Assembly (NCBI GenBank): GCA_003221985.1
Contig: QHUQ01000225.1
Coordinates: 1 to 5,705 of the forward strand
Direction of reading: 5' to 3'
From: Gemmatimonadota bacterium
GTDB lineage: Bacteria; Gemmatimonadota; Gemmatimonadetes; Gemmatimonadales; GWC2-71-9
DNA: 5,705 bases
Part shown: piece by piece, positions 1 to 5,705 of the stretch
How the letters are laid out: every line of letters starts with the position of its first letter
How positions within the stretch are numbered: position 1 is the stretch's first letter
Position numbers and translations under genes: made by a program
Notes under the pieces: model-generated
The model's database searches: none
Seen by the model: the letters and a program-made list of their open reading frames with translations, nothing else
Told to the model about the DNA's origin: nothing

Positions 1-1637
1 GCCGCCGTGCACAGCGCGGCGGCCACGGCGAACCAGACCATCATCACCGGCGTCACGCCGACCGGCTGTCCTTCCCACGCCGAGCGCACGTAGGTGTACA
101 CGGCGGTCGAGAGTGCGCCGAGTACCGCCGCGAGCAGCGCGATCGTCGCCATCATGAAGACGAGGCCCCCGAACGACGTCGGGATCTGGGCGGCGTTTTC
201 CGTCTCGAACTGCGGATAGAGCGTTCCGAAGGTGAGCGCCATCGCCGATATCGCGAGGGTCAGTCCCGCCATCGTCGCAAGGCTCATGATCATCATGAAC
301 GACGTGACTTCCAGCAGGGCATTGGTGACGCCGGTGAGAATGAGCCCCAGGATGAGCAGCGGCAGCGTTCCCACCCAGTACTTGGACCAGAGCAGCGCGC
401 GCAGGTCGAGCGGGGAGGATCGCAGCAGCCACATCTGCCTGCCCTCGAGCGACACCGCGGGAAAGATGAAGCGCGCCGCGATCGAGGCGAGCACGAACCC
501 GGCGAGGCCGAGGTTCAGGAAGGACACGAGGTTGACGTAGAAGAAGCCCACCGGCTCGCCGCGGTGCAGCGGCAGCGCCTGAATATTGAAGAGATACACG
601 ACCACCAGCACCGCGAGCAGGATGAGCTGGCTCCACTGCGTCGTGTCGCGAAAGAACAGCTTGATGTCCTTGAGAACGAATTCCCGTTTCGCGACCGGGA
701 GCCAGCCGAGCAACGAGCCGACGGTCCAGCGCCACCACGAGCCGCGGATGAATCGCTCGGCGCCTTCCTGGGCTTTCGTGAAGCCCGGCGCATACAGCGT
801 GCGGTGCAGCAGCGCGCCCAGCGTGACGAACGCCGCGGCGGTGCTCCACAGCAGCGCGAGCGGCAGCGGGTCGATCTCGTTGCGCAGATAGCCCATGATC
901 GCCTGCGCGGCCCATTCGCTGGGCAGGAAGGGCGACGTCGGGCCACGCAGCAGGATGACGAAGTCGAGCAGGTTGCGGAACCCTTCCGGCCGGGCGAGCT
1001 GCTCGGGGCGAATCACGCGAAACAACAGAATGACGCCACCCGCGGCGCCGAGGGCGACGATGGAGAGCAAGTCGCGCGTGCGTCGCGCGGGAAAAATGTT
1101 CACCAGCACGAGCGTGACGGCGCTGCCCAGCACCGCGGGAAGAATCAGCATCGGTACGATGGAGAGCACCGCGTACAGCGCGAACAGCACGCCGCCCTTG
1201 TAGACGACGCCGTAGGCCGTGAGGATCGGCACCGCCATCAGCGCCACCATCCAGGACGAATGCAGCAGCGTCTCGCCGAGTTTCGCGAGATAGAGGCGCA
1301 GCCAGTCCACCGGGGCCGACACGAGCAAATCGAGATCCTTGGCGAGGAAGAAGCTCGACAGCGCGGTGATGACGTTGGACAGCACCAGAATCGAGATGAA
1401 GGACAGAAGGATGAGCCCGAGCATTTTTCCGGGGATCAGGGGACCCAGCTCTTCGACGCTCCGCAGACTCCTGAGGATGCGGTACAGCACGCCGAACACC
1501 CCCGCCCAGAATGCTCCGCCGACCAGCACCAGGACGATGAGCTTCCCGGTGCCGCCCTTCGCGCGCTCCTCACGCAGCCGTTGCAGCGCCGTGCGCCACT
1601 TCGGCTGGAGTACGTGCGCGAGCGACGGCTGCTTCAT
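1..1637 (-). CDS. ABC exporter permease, multi-spanning (3' end cut by window edge)
   Basis: This is the membrane subunit of an ABC exporter, and the preceding gene supplies its ATPase. The open frame gives 545 codons from an ATG at 1637 and runs off the left edge, so the C-terminus is missing. About 11-12 hydrophobic segments are visible, roughly at residues 32-54, 71-93, 126-146, 150-180, 190-207, 258-278, 336-353, 365-393, 423-439, 447-472, 488-515 and from 530 on. Two related polar motifs lie in the two halves: 'DLDLLVSAPVDWLRLYLAKL' (101-120) and 'EGRQMWLLRSSPLDLRALLW' followed by SKY (398-420). Both resemble the hallmark of the 'putative ABC exporter' permease family (I believe Pfam ABC_tran_2), rather than classic ABC-2 permeases. 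The ATG overlaps the ATPase stop as ATGA, with GAGGT 9 nt upstream (1647-1651). The substrate is unknown. Family placement is from memory of these motifs, but the membrane and exporter call is strong. Confidence 0.88.
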   Translation of the reverse strand, partial: MKQPSLAHVLQPKWRTALQRLREERAKGGTGKLIVLVLVGGAFWAGVFGVLYRILRSLRSVEELGPLIPGKMLGLILLSFISILVLSNVITALSSFFLAKDLDLLVSAPVDWLRLYLAKLGETLLHSSWMVALMAVPILTAYGVVYKGGVLFALYAVLSIVPMLILPAVLGSAVTLVLVNIFPARRTRDLLSIVALGAAGGVILLFRVIRPEQLARPEGFRNLLDFVILLRGPTSPFLPSEWAAQAIMGYLRNEIDPLPLALLWSTAAAFVTLGALLHRTLYAPGFTKAQEGAERFIRGSWWRWTVGSLLGWLPVAKREFVLKDIKLFFRDTTQWSQLILLAVLVVVYLFNIQALPLHRGEPVGFFYVNLVSFLNLGLAGFVLASIAARFIFPAVSLEGRQMWLLRSSPLDLRALLWSKYWVGTLPLLILGLILTGVTNALLEVTSFMMIMSLATMAGLTLAISAMALTFGTLYPQFETENAAQIPTSFGGLVFMMATIALLAAVLGALSTAVYTYVRSAWEGQPVGVTPVMMVWFAVAAALCTA

Positions 1638-2392
1638 CGCCCGAGTACCTCGGCGAGCTCGCGGATCTGGGCTCCGCCGGTCAGCTTCAGGAACAGCTCT
1701 TCGAGGCTCGCGTCGCCCGCCTGGTGCTGGCGCCGCACGTCGCTCACCGTTCCGGCGGCGACGACCTTGCCGTGCTGAATGATGGCAATCTGGTCGCACA
1801 TCGCTTCCGCCACCTCGAGCGTGTGCGTGCTCATCAGCACGGTCCCACCCCGGCCCACGAACTGCCGGAAAATGTCTTTCAGGAGTCGCGCCGCTTTGGG
1901 GTCGAGCCCCACCATCGGCTCGTCGACCACGATGCACTCGGGGCGATGAATCAAGGCGCTCGAGATGATCAGCTTCTGGCGCATGCCGTGGCTGTACGCC
2001 TCGACCAGCTCGTCCTGCCAGCTCGTCAGCTCGAACACCTCGAGCAATTCCGCGATGCGCCGCCCGACGGCGTCGCCTTCCTGCCCGTACAAGCCGGCCA
2101 CGAACCGCAGGAATTCCGCGCCGGTGAGCTTGTCGTACACGAACGGCCGGTCGGGAATGAAGCCGAGCCGCATCTTGGCGGACAGCGGATTGGTATGCAC
2201 GTCGTCGCCGCCCAGCAGCACGCGTCCCTGCGTGGGCCGGAGGATGCCGGCGATCATCCGCAGCGTCGTGGTCTTCCCGGCGCCATTGGGCCCGAGGCAG
2301 CCGTACAGGACGCCGCGGGGGACGTGCAGGCTGATGTCGTCGACCGCGACAAAGCTGCCGTAGAGCTTCGTGAGGTTTTCCAGGCGGATCAT
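1634..2392 (-). CDS. ABC transporter ATP-binding protein
   Basis: This 252-residue nucleotide-binding subunit would hydrolyse ATP on the cytoplasmic face to drive the adjacent permease. Landmarks are all present: Walker A GPNGAGKT (34-41), ABC signature YSHGMRQK (133-140, with SHGMR in place of SGGQ), Walker B CIVVDEP with catalytic Glu158, D-loop GLDP (162-165) and switch His190. At the Q-loop position the sequence is FIPDRP, with Asp81 where many ABC ATPases have Gln; Glu or Asp occurs there in several exporter families. The C-terminal extension after about residue 215 ('SLEELFLKLTGG') is typical of drug/ABC-2 type exporter ATPases. The ATG at 2392 is supported by a Shine-Dalgarno GAGGTG (2395-2400) and overlaps the upstream stop as ATGA. 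Its own TGA overlaps the permease ATG in the same way, so the two should be made in step. The substrate is not predictable from the sequence. Confidence 0.95.
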   Translation of the reverse strand: MIRLENLTKLYGSFVAVDDISLHVPRGVLYGCLGPNGAGKTTTLRMIAGILRPTQGRVLLGGDDVHTNPLSAKMRLGFIPDRPFVYDKLTGAEFLRFVAGLYGQEGDAVGRRIAELLEVFELTSWQDELVEAYSHGMRQKLIISSALIHRPECIVVDEPMVGLDPKAARLLKDIFRQFVGRGGTVLMSTHTLEVAEAMCDQIAIIQHGKVVAAGTVSDVRRQHQAGDASLEELFLKLTGGAQIRELAEVLGR

Positions 2393-3897
2393 AGCACCTC
2401 GAGCGTGAGCCGGCCGATGAGCGGGACGAGCTCGACCTGCCGTGCCAGTCCGCCCGCGGCAATCCGGAGGTGTGCCGCGTCAGCGGGGAATTGGTCGAAC
2501 GTGGGGTCGACCGCAATCCAGTCGTTCAGGTAGATCTCCGCCCACGCATGGTAGTAAAAGCGCCCGTTCAGATAGAGCAGCCCCGACACGGTCCGCGCCG
2601 GCAACCCCGTCGAGCGCGCCAGCGCCACGTACAACGTCGTCGCTTCGTTGCAATCCCCCTGGCGCGTCTCGAGGACTTTGACGGCGCTGGGCGCGCTGCC
2701 GGGCGACGGCATGGACCGGCGCAGCGAGCGATGTACCCAGTGCGTCAGCAGCTCGGCGACGGCCGCGGGGCTGCGCTCGCGTCCGATGATCTGCCGCGCC
2801 TGCGCGGCGATGCGCGGGTCGTGACTCTGGATCAGGGGCTCGGGCGAGAGCCAATGTGCCAGCGCGGTATCGCGCGACGGCAGGCGGTAGGGCGCCGCAT
2901 GCGCCTGCAGTGCGCTCGCTTGAAGGACCAGGCCCGTATCACCATCGCCGCGCAGTACGCGCATGCTCGCGCGGGGCTGAGGATTGTCGTGCACACCGGC
3001 GGCGAGTGCCGTTACGGGAACGATGTCATTCAGTTCCGGATTGGCGCTGCTGCGCGCGACGCGGGCGGTATCGCGATGTTTGAAGTTCTCGTAGACGACC
3101 TCGAACGCCGCCCGCTCCATCGCGAACCCCTGATGGTCCGCGCCATCCGTGGAAGCAAGCACCACGCGTCCCTGCGCATCGATCCAGCTGCTCGCCGGAA
3201 TTCCATTTGCGTCTTGATCTATGCGGAAGGCGCGCACCGTATCGAAGTGTTCCGGCACCCACGTCATCGTCGTCGAGTCGAGGTCGGCGCTGTCGGACAC
3301 GACGAGCGTCGATTCCGCGGCAACCCGGGCGGTGACGTCCCGGCCCGTCAGCAGCAGGGGGTCGAACAACCGCGCGGTATAGGAGCGTCCCGACCGCAGC
3401 TCACCGCCGAAGGCGAGCCGCAGCGGCAACAACGTCGGCAGCGTGATCGGACCTCGCAGCGGGATCCGCGTCATCTGGGAGTCGCCGGCGGAGACGATGG
3501 CGATCGATAACACCGTATCACCGAGCACGCGGCCGTGCGCCGCGAATTCGCCGAGATCACCATCGAACGTCGCTTCGACGCTTTGCAAGCGCAGCGCCCG
3601 CGACAACATCGTAATGCTGCGCGCGGTGGTGCGATGCAGCGCGCCCAGCGCGGCCACATCGAGCACGAACACGTTCTCGACCCGTATGGCATCCGGGAGG
3701 GTGTCGATGGTCGTCGAGGAATAGCCGACCTGCTGGCCACCGACTGCGAGCCGATAGAACATGCCGCCCGGCGCCACCGCCATCGCCGCCGCGGCGAGCC
3801 GCGCGCCCGTGGAACGGAAGACCTCGCGCTTCACGAGCCAGCCCAGCGACAGCGCCCAAAGCGCGAAGACCACGATGACCCAGCGGCGCCGGCTCAG
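2389..3897 (-). CDS. Membrane-anchored transglutaminase-like (papain-fold) protein
   Basis: The C-terminal part carries a transglutaminase-like core with a full Cys-His-Asp triad: GDCNEATTLYVALAR (Cys416), YYHAWAEIY (His450) and WIAVDPTFDQ (Asp464), numbered from a start at 3897. Bacterial members of this fold act as cysteine proteases, amidases or crosslinkers; the reaction here is unknown. One hydrophobic segment (about residues 6-22) preceded by Arg-Arg-Arg looks like an uncleaved anchor with the rest outside the cytoplasm. Residues about 45-330 are beta-prone, contain no recognised catalytic motif, and may be a ligand- or wall-binding region. No ATG lies near the N-terminus. CTG at 3897 overlaps the upstream TGA as CTGA, copying the other junctions, and keeps the Arg-rich start (502 aa). 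GTG at 3873 is the conventional choice (494 aa) but loses it. An ATG at 4095 would need a 200-nt overlap through Arg-rich nonsense and is rejected. The stop overlaps the ATPase start as ATGA. Confidence 0.87.
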   Translation of the reverse strand: MSRRRWVIVVFALWALSLGWLVKREVFRSTGARLAAAAMAVAPGGMFYRLAVGGQQVGYSSTTIDTLPDAIRVENVFVLDVAALGALHRTTARSITMLSRALRLQSVEATFDGDLGEFAAHGRVLGDTVLSIAIVSAGDSQMTRIPLRGPITLPTLLPLRLAFGGELRSGRSYTARLFDPLLLTGRDVTARVAAESTLVVSDSADLDSTTMTWVPEHFDTVRAFRIDQDANGIPASSWIDAQGRVVLASTDGADHQGFAMERAAFEVVYENFKHRDTARVARSSANPELNDIVPVTALAAGVHDNPQPRASMRVLRGDGDTGLVLQASALQAHAAPYRLPSRDTALAHWLSPEPLIQSHDPRIAAQARQIIGRERSPAAVAELLTHWVHRSLRRSMPSPGSAPSAVKVLETRQGDCNEATTLYVALARSTGLPARTVSGLLYLNGRFYYHAWAEIYLNDWIAVDPTFDQFPADAAHLRIAAGGLARQVELVPLIGRLTLEVL

Positions 3898-4400
3898 GAG
3901 ACCGCCCGTTGCAGCGCCGCCTCGAACACCACCTGATCCTCGGGCCGCTCCACGATGAACGACACGTTTTCCGGGAACTGGGCGCCGCCGCGATGCGCGT
4001 GCAGCACCGTCGCCATGATCTCGGCGGAATCCTCGAGCGTCAGGTTGCCCGCGCCCGTGCCGAGCGGCGGCGTGCTGAGGTGCGCGAACTGCCACTCCTG
4101 CGCCTGATGCAGCGTCGACAGCCAGGCGCGGGCGACGTTGCCGCGCGTCACCGGCTCCGTCTCGCTGCGGATGACCGCGTGGATGACGAACTCGGCCGGC
4201 AAATCGCCGCCGCCGGCGGTGACGACGGCAGCGCCCACCGCCAGCTCGCGGCTCAGACGGATGCGGTTCTGGAATTCCTGGCCGCCCAGGGTTTCCAGAC
4301 GGCGGAGCGCGGCAGCGGTGGGATCGAGGCGAGTCGTGGCGGGACGGACGACGGCATCAGCGGCGAACGATGCGAGATCGTCCACGACTACGCGAATCAC
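3894..4400 (-). CDS. Macro-domain protein with altered NAAN motif
   Basis: This 168-residue single-domain protein is probably cytoplasmic, since it has no signal peptide or membrane segment. Macro domains bind ADP-ribose or related nucleotides, and some remove ADP-ribose from proteins or nucleic acids. Macro hallmarks seen: an N-terminal beta-strand with Asp7-Asp8, the strand '[21 protein letters not shown]' (56-76, with FVIHAV at 71-76), and the phosphate-binding loop PPLGTGAGN (111-119). The usual NAAN motif is replaced by RPAT (19-22), and the usual glycine-rich stretch after it is replaced by [12 protein letters not shown]. It may therefore bind a different ligand or lack hydrolase activity. 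The frame is intact with normal codon use, which argues against decay. The start is GTG at 4400, overlapping the upstream TGA as GTGA; an SD before it is weak, so translation probably relies on coupling. The family call is good; the activity is unknown. Confidence 0.82.
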   Translation of the reverse strand: MIRVVVDDLASFAADAVVRPATTRLDPTAAALRRLETLGGQEFQNRIRLSRELAVGAAVVTAGGGDLPAEFVIHAVIRSETEPVTRGNVARAWLSTLHQAQEWQFAHLSTPPLGTGAGNLTLEDSAEIMATVLHAHRGGAQFPENVSFIVERPEDQVVFEAALQRAVS

Positions 4401-5341
4401 CTACCGGTCATTTCCCGGGAGCGGCGGTACATCGCCGTGGCCTCGTCGGGTCGGTTCAGTCGGTCGAGGACCTTGCCGATGCCGTACAGCGCTTTGGGAT
4501 TCGCCGGCTGCAGCTCGACGGCTCGTTCGTAGGCCGCCAGCGCGCCCGTGAGATCGTCCATGTGATTGAGCGCTTCGCCCAGGTAGTACCAGGCCGCCGC
4601 CCGGCCCGGCTCGACCTCGGCGGCGCGTCTCAGCTGATCGATGCCTTCGCGCCACATGCCGCGGCGCGTAAGCACGATGCCCAGATTGAACAGCGCCTCG
4701 ACGTTCGCCGGCTCGGCGCGCAGCACGCGCTGCAGGTCACGCTGGGCGGCGGCGTAGCGCACCGTCGCGCCCAGGATCGCGGCGCGGTTGAGCAACAGCG
4801 CCACGTTGTCGGGCTCGGTCTCGAGGGCGCGATCCAGCTCCGCCAGCGCGCCGTCCCGATCGCCGCGGGCGTCGAGGATCAACGCCAGATTATTGCGCGC
4901 TTTCACGTGCTTCGGATCACGCGCCAGGAGATCGCGATAGGACGCCGCCGCGCGATCGACCTCGCCGCGCTCGCTGGCTTCGCGGGCCGCGACATACAAC
5001 GGATCGTCGGGCGCCGCCGGAGCCGGCGGCTCCGGCGCAGCAGTCGTCGAGGATGGTGGAGGTGGTGGAGACGCTGGAAGAGGGGCTGGCGGTTCCAGCT
5101 CGCCGTCATCCAGCTTCGCAGTGGTCGCTTGAGGTCCAGGAGTCGCTACACCTTGCGTGACGCGCAACGGCGGCGGCTGGTTGTCGCGGGTCACGTCGGT
5201 GGGCGACGCAATCGCGCCTGTCTGCGTGAGCGATTCGGCCTCCTCGATCAACTCGGCGGCTACGCGTGCACGCTCTTGCGAGGTTTGCCAGCGGCGCTCG
5301 CGCCGCGGGCCAGGGGGAGGGGGGGGGCCACCGCGGTTCAT
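4397..5341 (-). CDS. Proline-rich TPR-repeat protein
   Basis: A 314-residue protein in two parts. Residues 1-111 are low complexity and probably disordered, with PPPPP at 6-10, a charged helix-prone stretch (about 14-40) and Pro/Ala-rich linkers (about 82-111). Residues 112-314 hold six consecutive tetratricopeptide repeats of about 34 residues, with the usual W/L-G-Y-A-F-A-P pattern (for example '[17 protein letters not shown]', '[16 protein letters not shown]', '[16 protein letters not shown]'). TPR arrays are protein-binding scaffolds, so a partner-binding or assembly role is likely, but the partner is unknown. No signal peptide or membrane segment is visible, so it is probably cytoplasmic. 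ATG at 5341 is chosen because CAGGT lies 6 nt upstream (5348-5352); the frame stays open to 5650 but that would run antisense into uvrA. It is the first gene of the leftward run, and its TGA overlaps the macro-gene GTG. Confidence 0.86.
   Translation of the reverse strand: MNRGGPPPPPGPRRERRWQTSQERARVAAELIEEAESLTQTGAIASPTDVTRDNQPPPLRVTQGVATPGPQATTAKLDDGELEPPAPLPASPPPPPSSTTAAPEPPAPAAPDDPLYVAAREASERGEVDRAAASYRDLLARDPKHVKARNNLALILDARGDRDGALAELDRALETEPDNVALLLNRAAILGATVRYAAAQRDLQRVLRAEPANVEALFNLGIVLTRRGMWREGIDQLRRAAEVEPGRAAAWYYLGEALNHMDDLTGALAAYERAVELQPANPKALYGIGKVLDRLNRPDEATAMYRRSREMTGR
5319..5327. repeat. Homopolymer G9 (C9 on the coding strand) inside the TPR gene
   Basis: Nine consecutive G on the plus strand, followed to the left by A and five more G (5313-5317). 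On the coding strand this is the C-tract giving part of the PPPPP run at residues 6-10 of the TPR protein. It sits within the first ten codons, so a one-base length change would abolish the protein. Confidence 0.9.
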
Positions 5342-5347
5342 GTCGAG

Positions 5348-5352
5348 ACCTG
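5348..5352 (-). promoter_or_regulatory. Ribosome binding site deciding the TPR gene start
   Basis: CAGGT on the minus strand lies 6 nt before the ATG at 5341. It is a modest Shine-Dalgarno match, but it separates this start from the longer in-frame options (a GTG about 54 nt upstream and ATG codons inside antisense uvrA), none of which is as plausible. Confidence 0.5.
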
Positions 5353-5377
5353 CGCGTTCAGTGTCATGGGGGATGCT

Positions 5378-5406
5378 AACGTAGGAAATCGACACAACGG
5401 CGGCAA
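5378..5406 (-). promoter_or_regulatory. Possible weak promoter for the leftward run
   Basis: On the minus strand TTGCCG (5401-5406) is followed after 17 nt by TACGTT (5378-5383), a poor match to TTGACA/TATAAT. The -35 candidate is part of the outermost GGCGGCAA repeat unit, so the repeat would overlap the promoter. Transcription would start near 5371, giving a leader of about 30 nt. The promoter consensus of this organism is unknown, so this is a suggestion only. Confidence 0.2.
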
Positions 5407-5463
5407 TAGGCGGCAAAGGCGGCAATGGTTCCCCCGTTGCCGCCCATGCCGCCCATTGCCGCC
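5399..5463. repeat. Imperfect inverted repeat made of six GGCGGCAA units
   Basis: Three direct copies of GGCGGCAA start at 5399, 5409 and 5418. Three inverted copies or near-copies lie at 5436-5444, 5447-5453 and 5455-5463. The arms 5399-5428 and 5434-5463 fold into a 30-position stem with three mismatched positions (5408/5454, 5416/5446, 5417/5445), one T-G pair and a 5-nt loop TTCCC. No T-tract follows on either strand, so it does not look like an intrinsic terminator. It lies between the divergent TPR and uvrA starts and ends 12 nt before a candidate uvrA -35. It could be an operator with tandem sites, a REP-like dispersed element, or an RNA leader structure. Confidence 0.85.
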
Positions 5464-5470
5464 CTTTCCC
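5431..5470 (-). other. G-quadruplex motif on the minus strand
   Basis: Read on the minus strand there are five runs of at least three G (5468-5470, 5462-5464, 5452-5454, 5443-5445, 5431-5435) separated by loops of 3, 7, 7 and 6-7 nt. This fits the usual G3+N1-7 quadruplex pattern. It uses the right arm of the inverted repeat, so quadruplex and hairpin would compete. The G-rich strand is the template strand for uvrA and the sense strand upstream of the TPR gene. Folding is inferred from the pattern only. Confidence 0.6.
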
Positions 5471-5475
5471 GAGAG

Positions 5476-5503
5476 TTGACCGAAATGCGGTACCCCATCT
5501 AAC
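5476..5503 (+). promoter_or_regulatory. Candidate uvrA promoter
   Basis: TTGACC (5476-5481) matches the -35 consensus at five of six positions. After 16 nt, TCTAAC (5498-5503) matches the -10 at four of six. Transcription would begin around 5509-5514, at or just before the uvrA ATG, which has no clear Shine-Dalgarno sequence. A leaderless or nearly leaderless message is thus possible. No LexA-type box that I recognise is present. Confidence 0.35.
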
Positions 5504-5513
5504 CTCCGAGACT

Positions 5514-5705
5514 ATGCCTGGTGACGCCCTGATCGTCCGCGGAGCACGCGAACACAACCTCAAAAACATCGACGTCGAGTTGCCCCGCAATGCCCTCGTG
5601 GTCATCACGGGATTGTCGGGCTCGGGCAAATCGTCGCTGGCGTTCGACACGATCTACGCCGAAGGACAGCGGCGTTACGTGGAATCGCTGTCCGCGTACG
5701 CGCGC
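5514..5705 (+). CDS. uvrA: UvrA excinuclease ABC subunit A (N-terminal 64 codons; cut by window edge)
   Basis: UvrA is the damage-recognition ATPase of nucleotide excision repair; as a dimer it loads UvrB at DNA lesions in the cytoplasm. The 64 codons in view are highly characteristic: '[20 protein letters not shown]' (6-25), the first Walker [11 protein letters not shown] (33-42) and then '[20 protein letters not shown]' (44-63). Full-length UvrA is about 940-1000 residues, so over 90% lies beyond the right edge. ATG at 5514 gives the usual short N-terminus; only a weak GAG precedes it. It is divergent from the TPR-led run and shares the 172-bp intergenic region with its repeat. Nothing in the sequence suggests a functional link with that run. 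Identification is near certain. Confidence 0.97.
   Translation, partial: MPGDALIVRGAREHNLKNIDVELPRNALVVITGLSGSGKSSLAFDTIYAEGQRRYVESLSAYAR

Noticed and set aside
564..1778. 404-codon open frame on the plus strand
   Set aside because: It is antisense to the permease and its start region; the product is a Gln/Arg/His-rich string with no fold pattern, typical of the opposite strand of a hydrophobic GC-rich gene.
1724..2533. 269-codon open frame on the plus strand
   Set aside because: Antisense to the ABC ATPase, which has every catalytic motif in the minus frame; the plus product resembles no domain.
2470..3510. 346-codon open frame on the plus strand
   Set aside because: Antisense to the transglutaminase-like gene, Arg-rich and without recognisable motifs; the minus frame carries the catalytic triad.
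3898..4095. N-terminal extension of the transglutaminase-like gene to an ATG at 4095
   Set aside because: It would overlap the macro gene by about 200 nt in another frame and add an Arg/Gly-rich segment with no sign of a real domain.
5015..5037. 10-bp perfect hairpin with GGC loop inside the TPR gene
   Set aside because: It lies in the Pro/Ala/Gly-type low-complexity coding stretch, where GCC/GGC codons produce such palindromes easily; no T-tract or other sign of a terminator.
5399..5463. Reading the inverted repeat as a CRISPR fragment or intrinsic terminator
   Set aside because: Units are only 8-10 bp with no unique spacers, and no T-run follows the stem on either strand; moreover both neighbouring genes start, rather than end, here.
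4370..5479. 369-codon open frame on the plus strand
   Set aside because: Antisense to the TPR gene, and it runs through the intergenic repeat; the minus frame shows clear TPR periodicity.
5342..5650. N-terminal extension of the TPR gene to an ATG at 5650
   Set aside because: It would translate through the inverted repeat and antisense to conserved uvrA codons; the ATG at 5341 has an SD-like CAGGT.

Overview
The window is GC-rich (heavy G/C use at third codon positions) and comes from a bacterium. A five-gene run reads leftward on the minus strand, and uvrA starts at the right edge on the plus strand. I infer the lineage only from protein style: a Gly/Ala/Arg-rich coding bias, an ABC exporter of the 'SHGMRQK' type, and a degenerate macro domain next to a transglutaminase-like protein. 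These would fit Gemmatimonadota or a related soil lineage, but the sequence carries no rRNA or other marker to confirm it.

Layout from right to left: the 5' end of uvrA (5514 to the right edge, +); a 172-bp divergent intergenic region (5342-5513) with a striking imperfect hairpin built from three plus three copies of GGCGGCAA, which on the minus strand is also a G-quadruplex motif; then on the minus strand a Pro-rich/TPR protein (4397-5341), a macro-domain protein (3894-4400), a membrane-anchored transglutaminase-like protein (2389-about 3897), an ABC ATPase (1634-2392), and a multi-spanning ABC permease (1-1637, its 3' end cut by the window).

All four junctions in the minus-strand run can be read as 4-nt stop/start overlaps (GTGA, CTGA, ATGA, ATGA). 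This implies one polycistronic message with translational coupling. The CTGA junction requires a non-standard CTG start for the transglutaminase-like gene; a GTG 24 nt further in is the conventional alternative.

The ATPase and permease very probably form one exporter. The transglutaminase-like protein probably faces the periplasm or cell exterior, held by an N-terminal anchor. The macro-domain and TPR proteins look cytoplasmic. The substrate and joint role of the five proteins cannot be read from the sequence. No tRNA, rRNA, CRISPR array, insertion sequence or phage gene is visible, and apart from the intergenic region there is no stretch over 100 bases without a gene.
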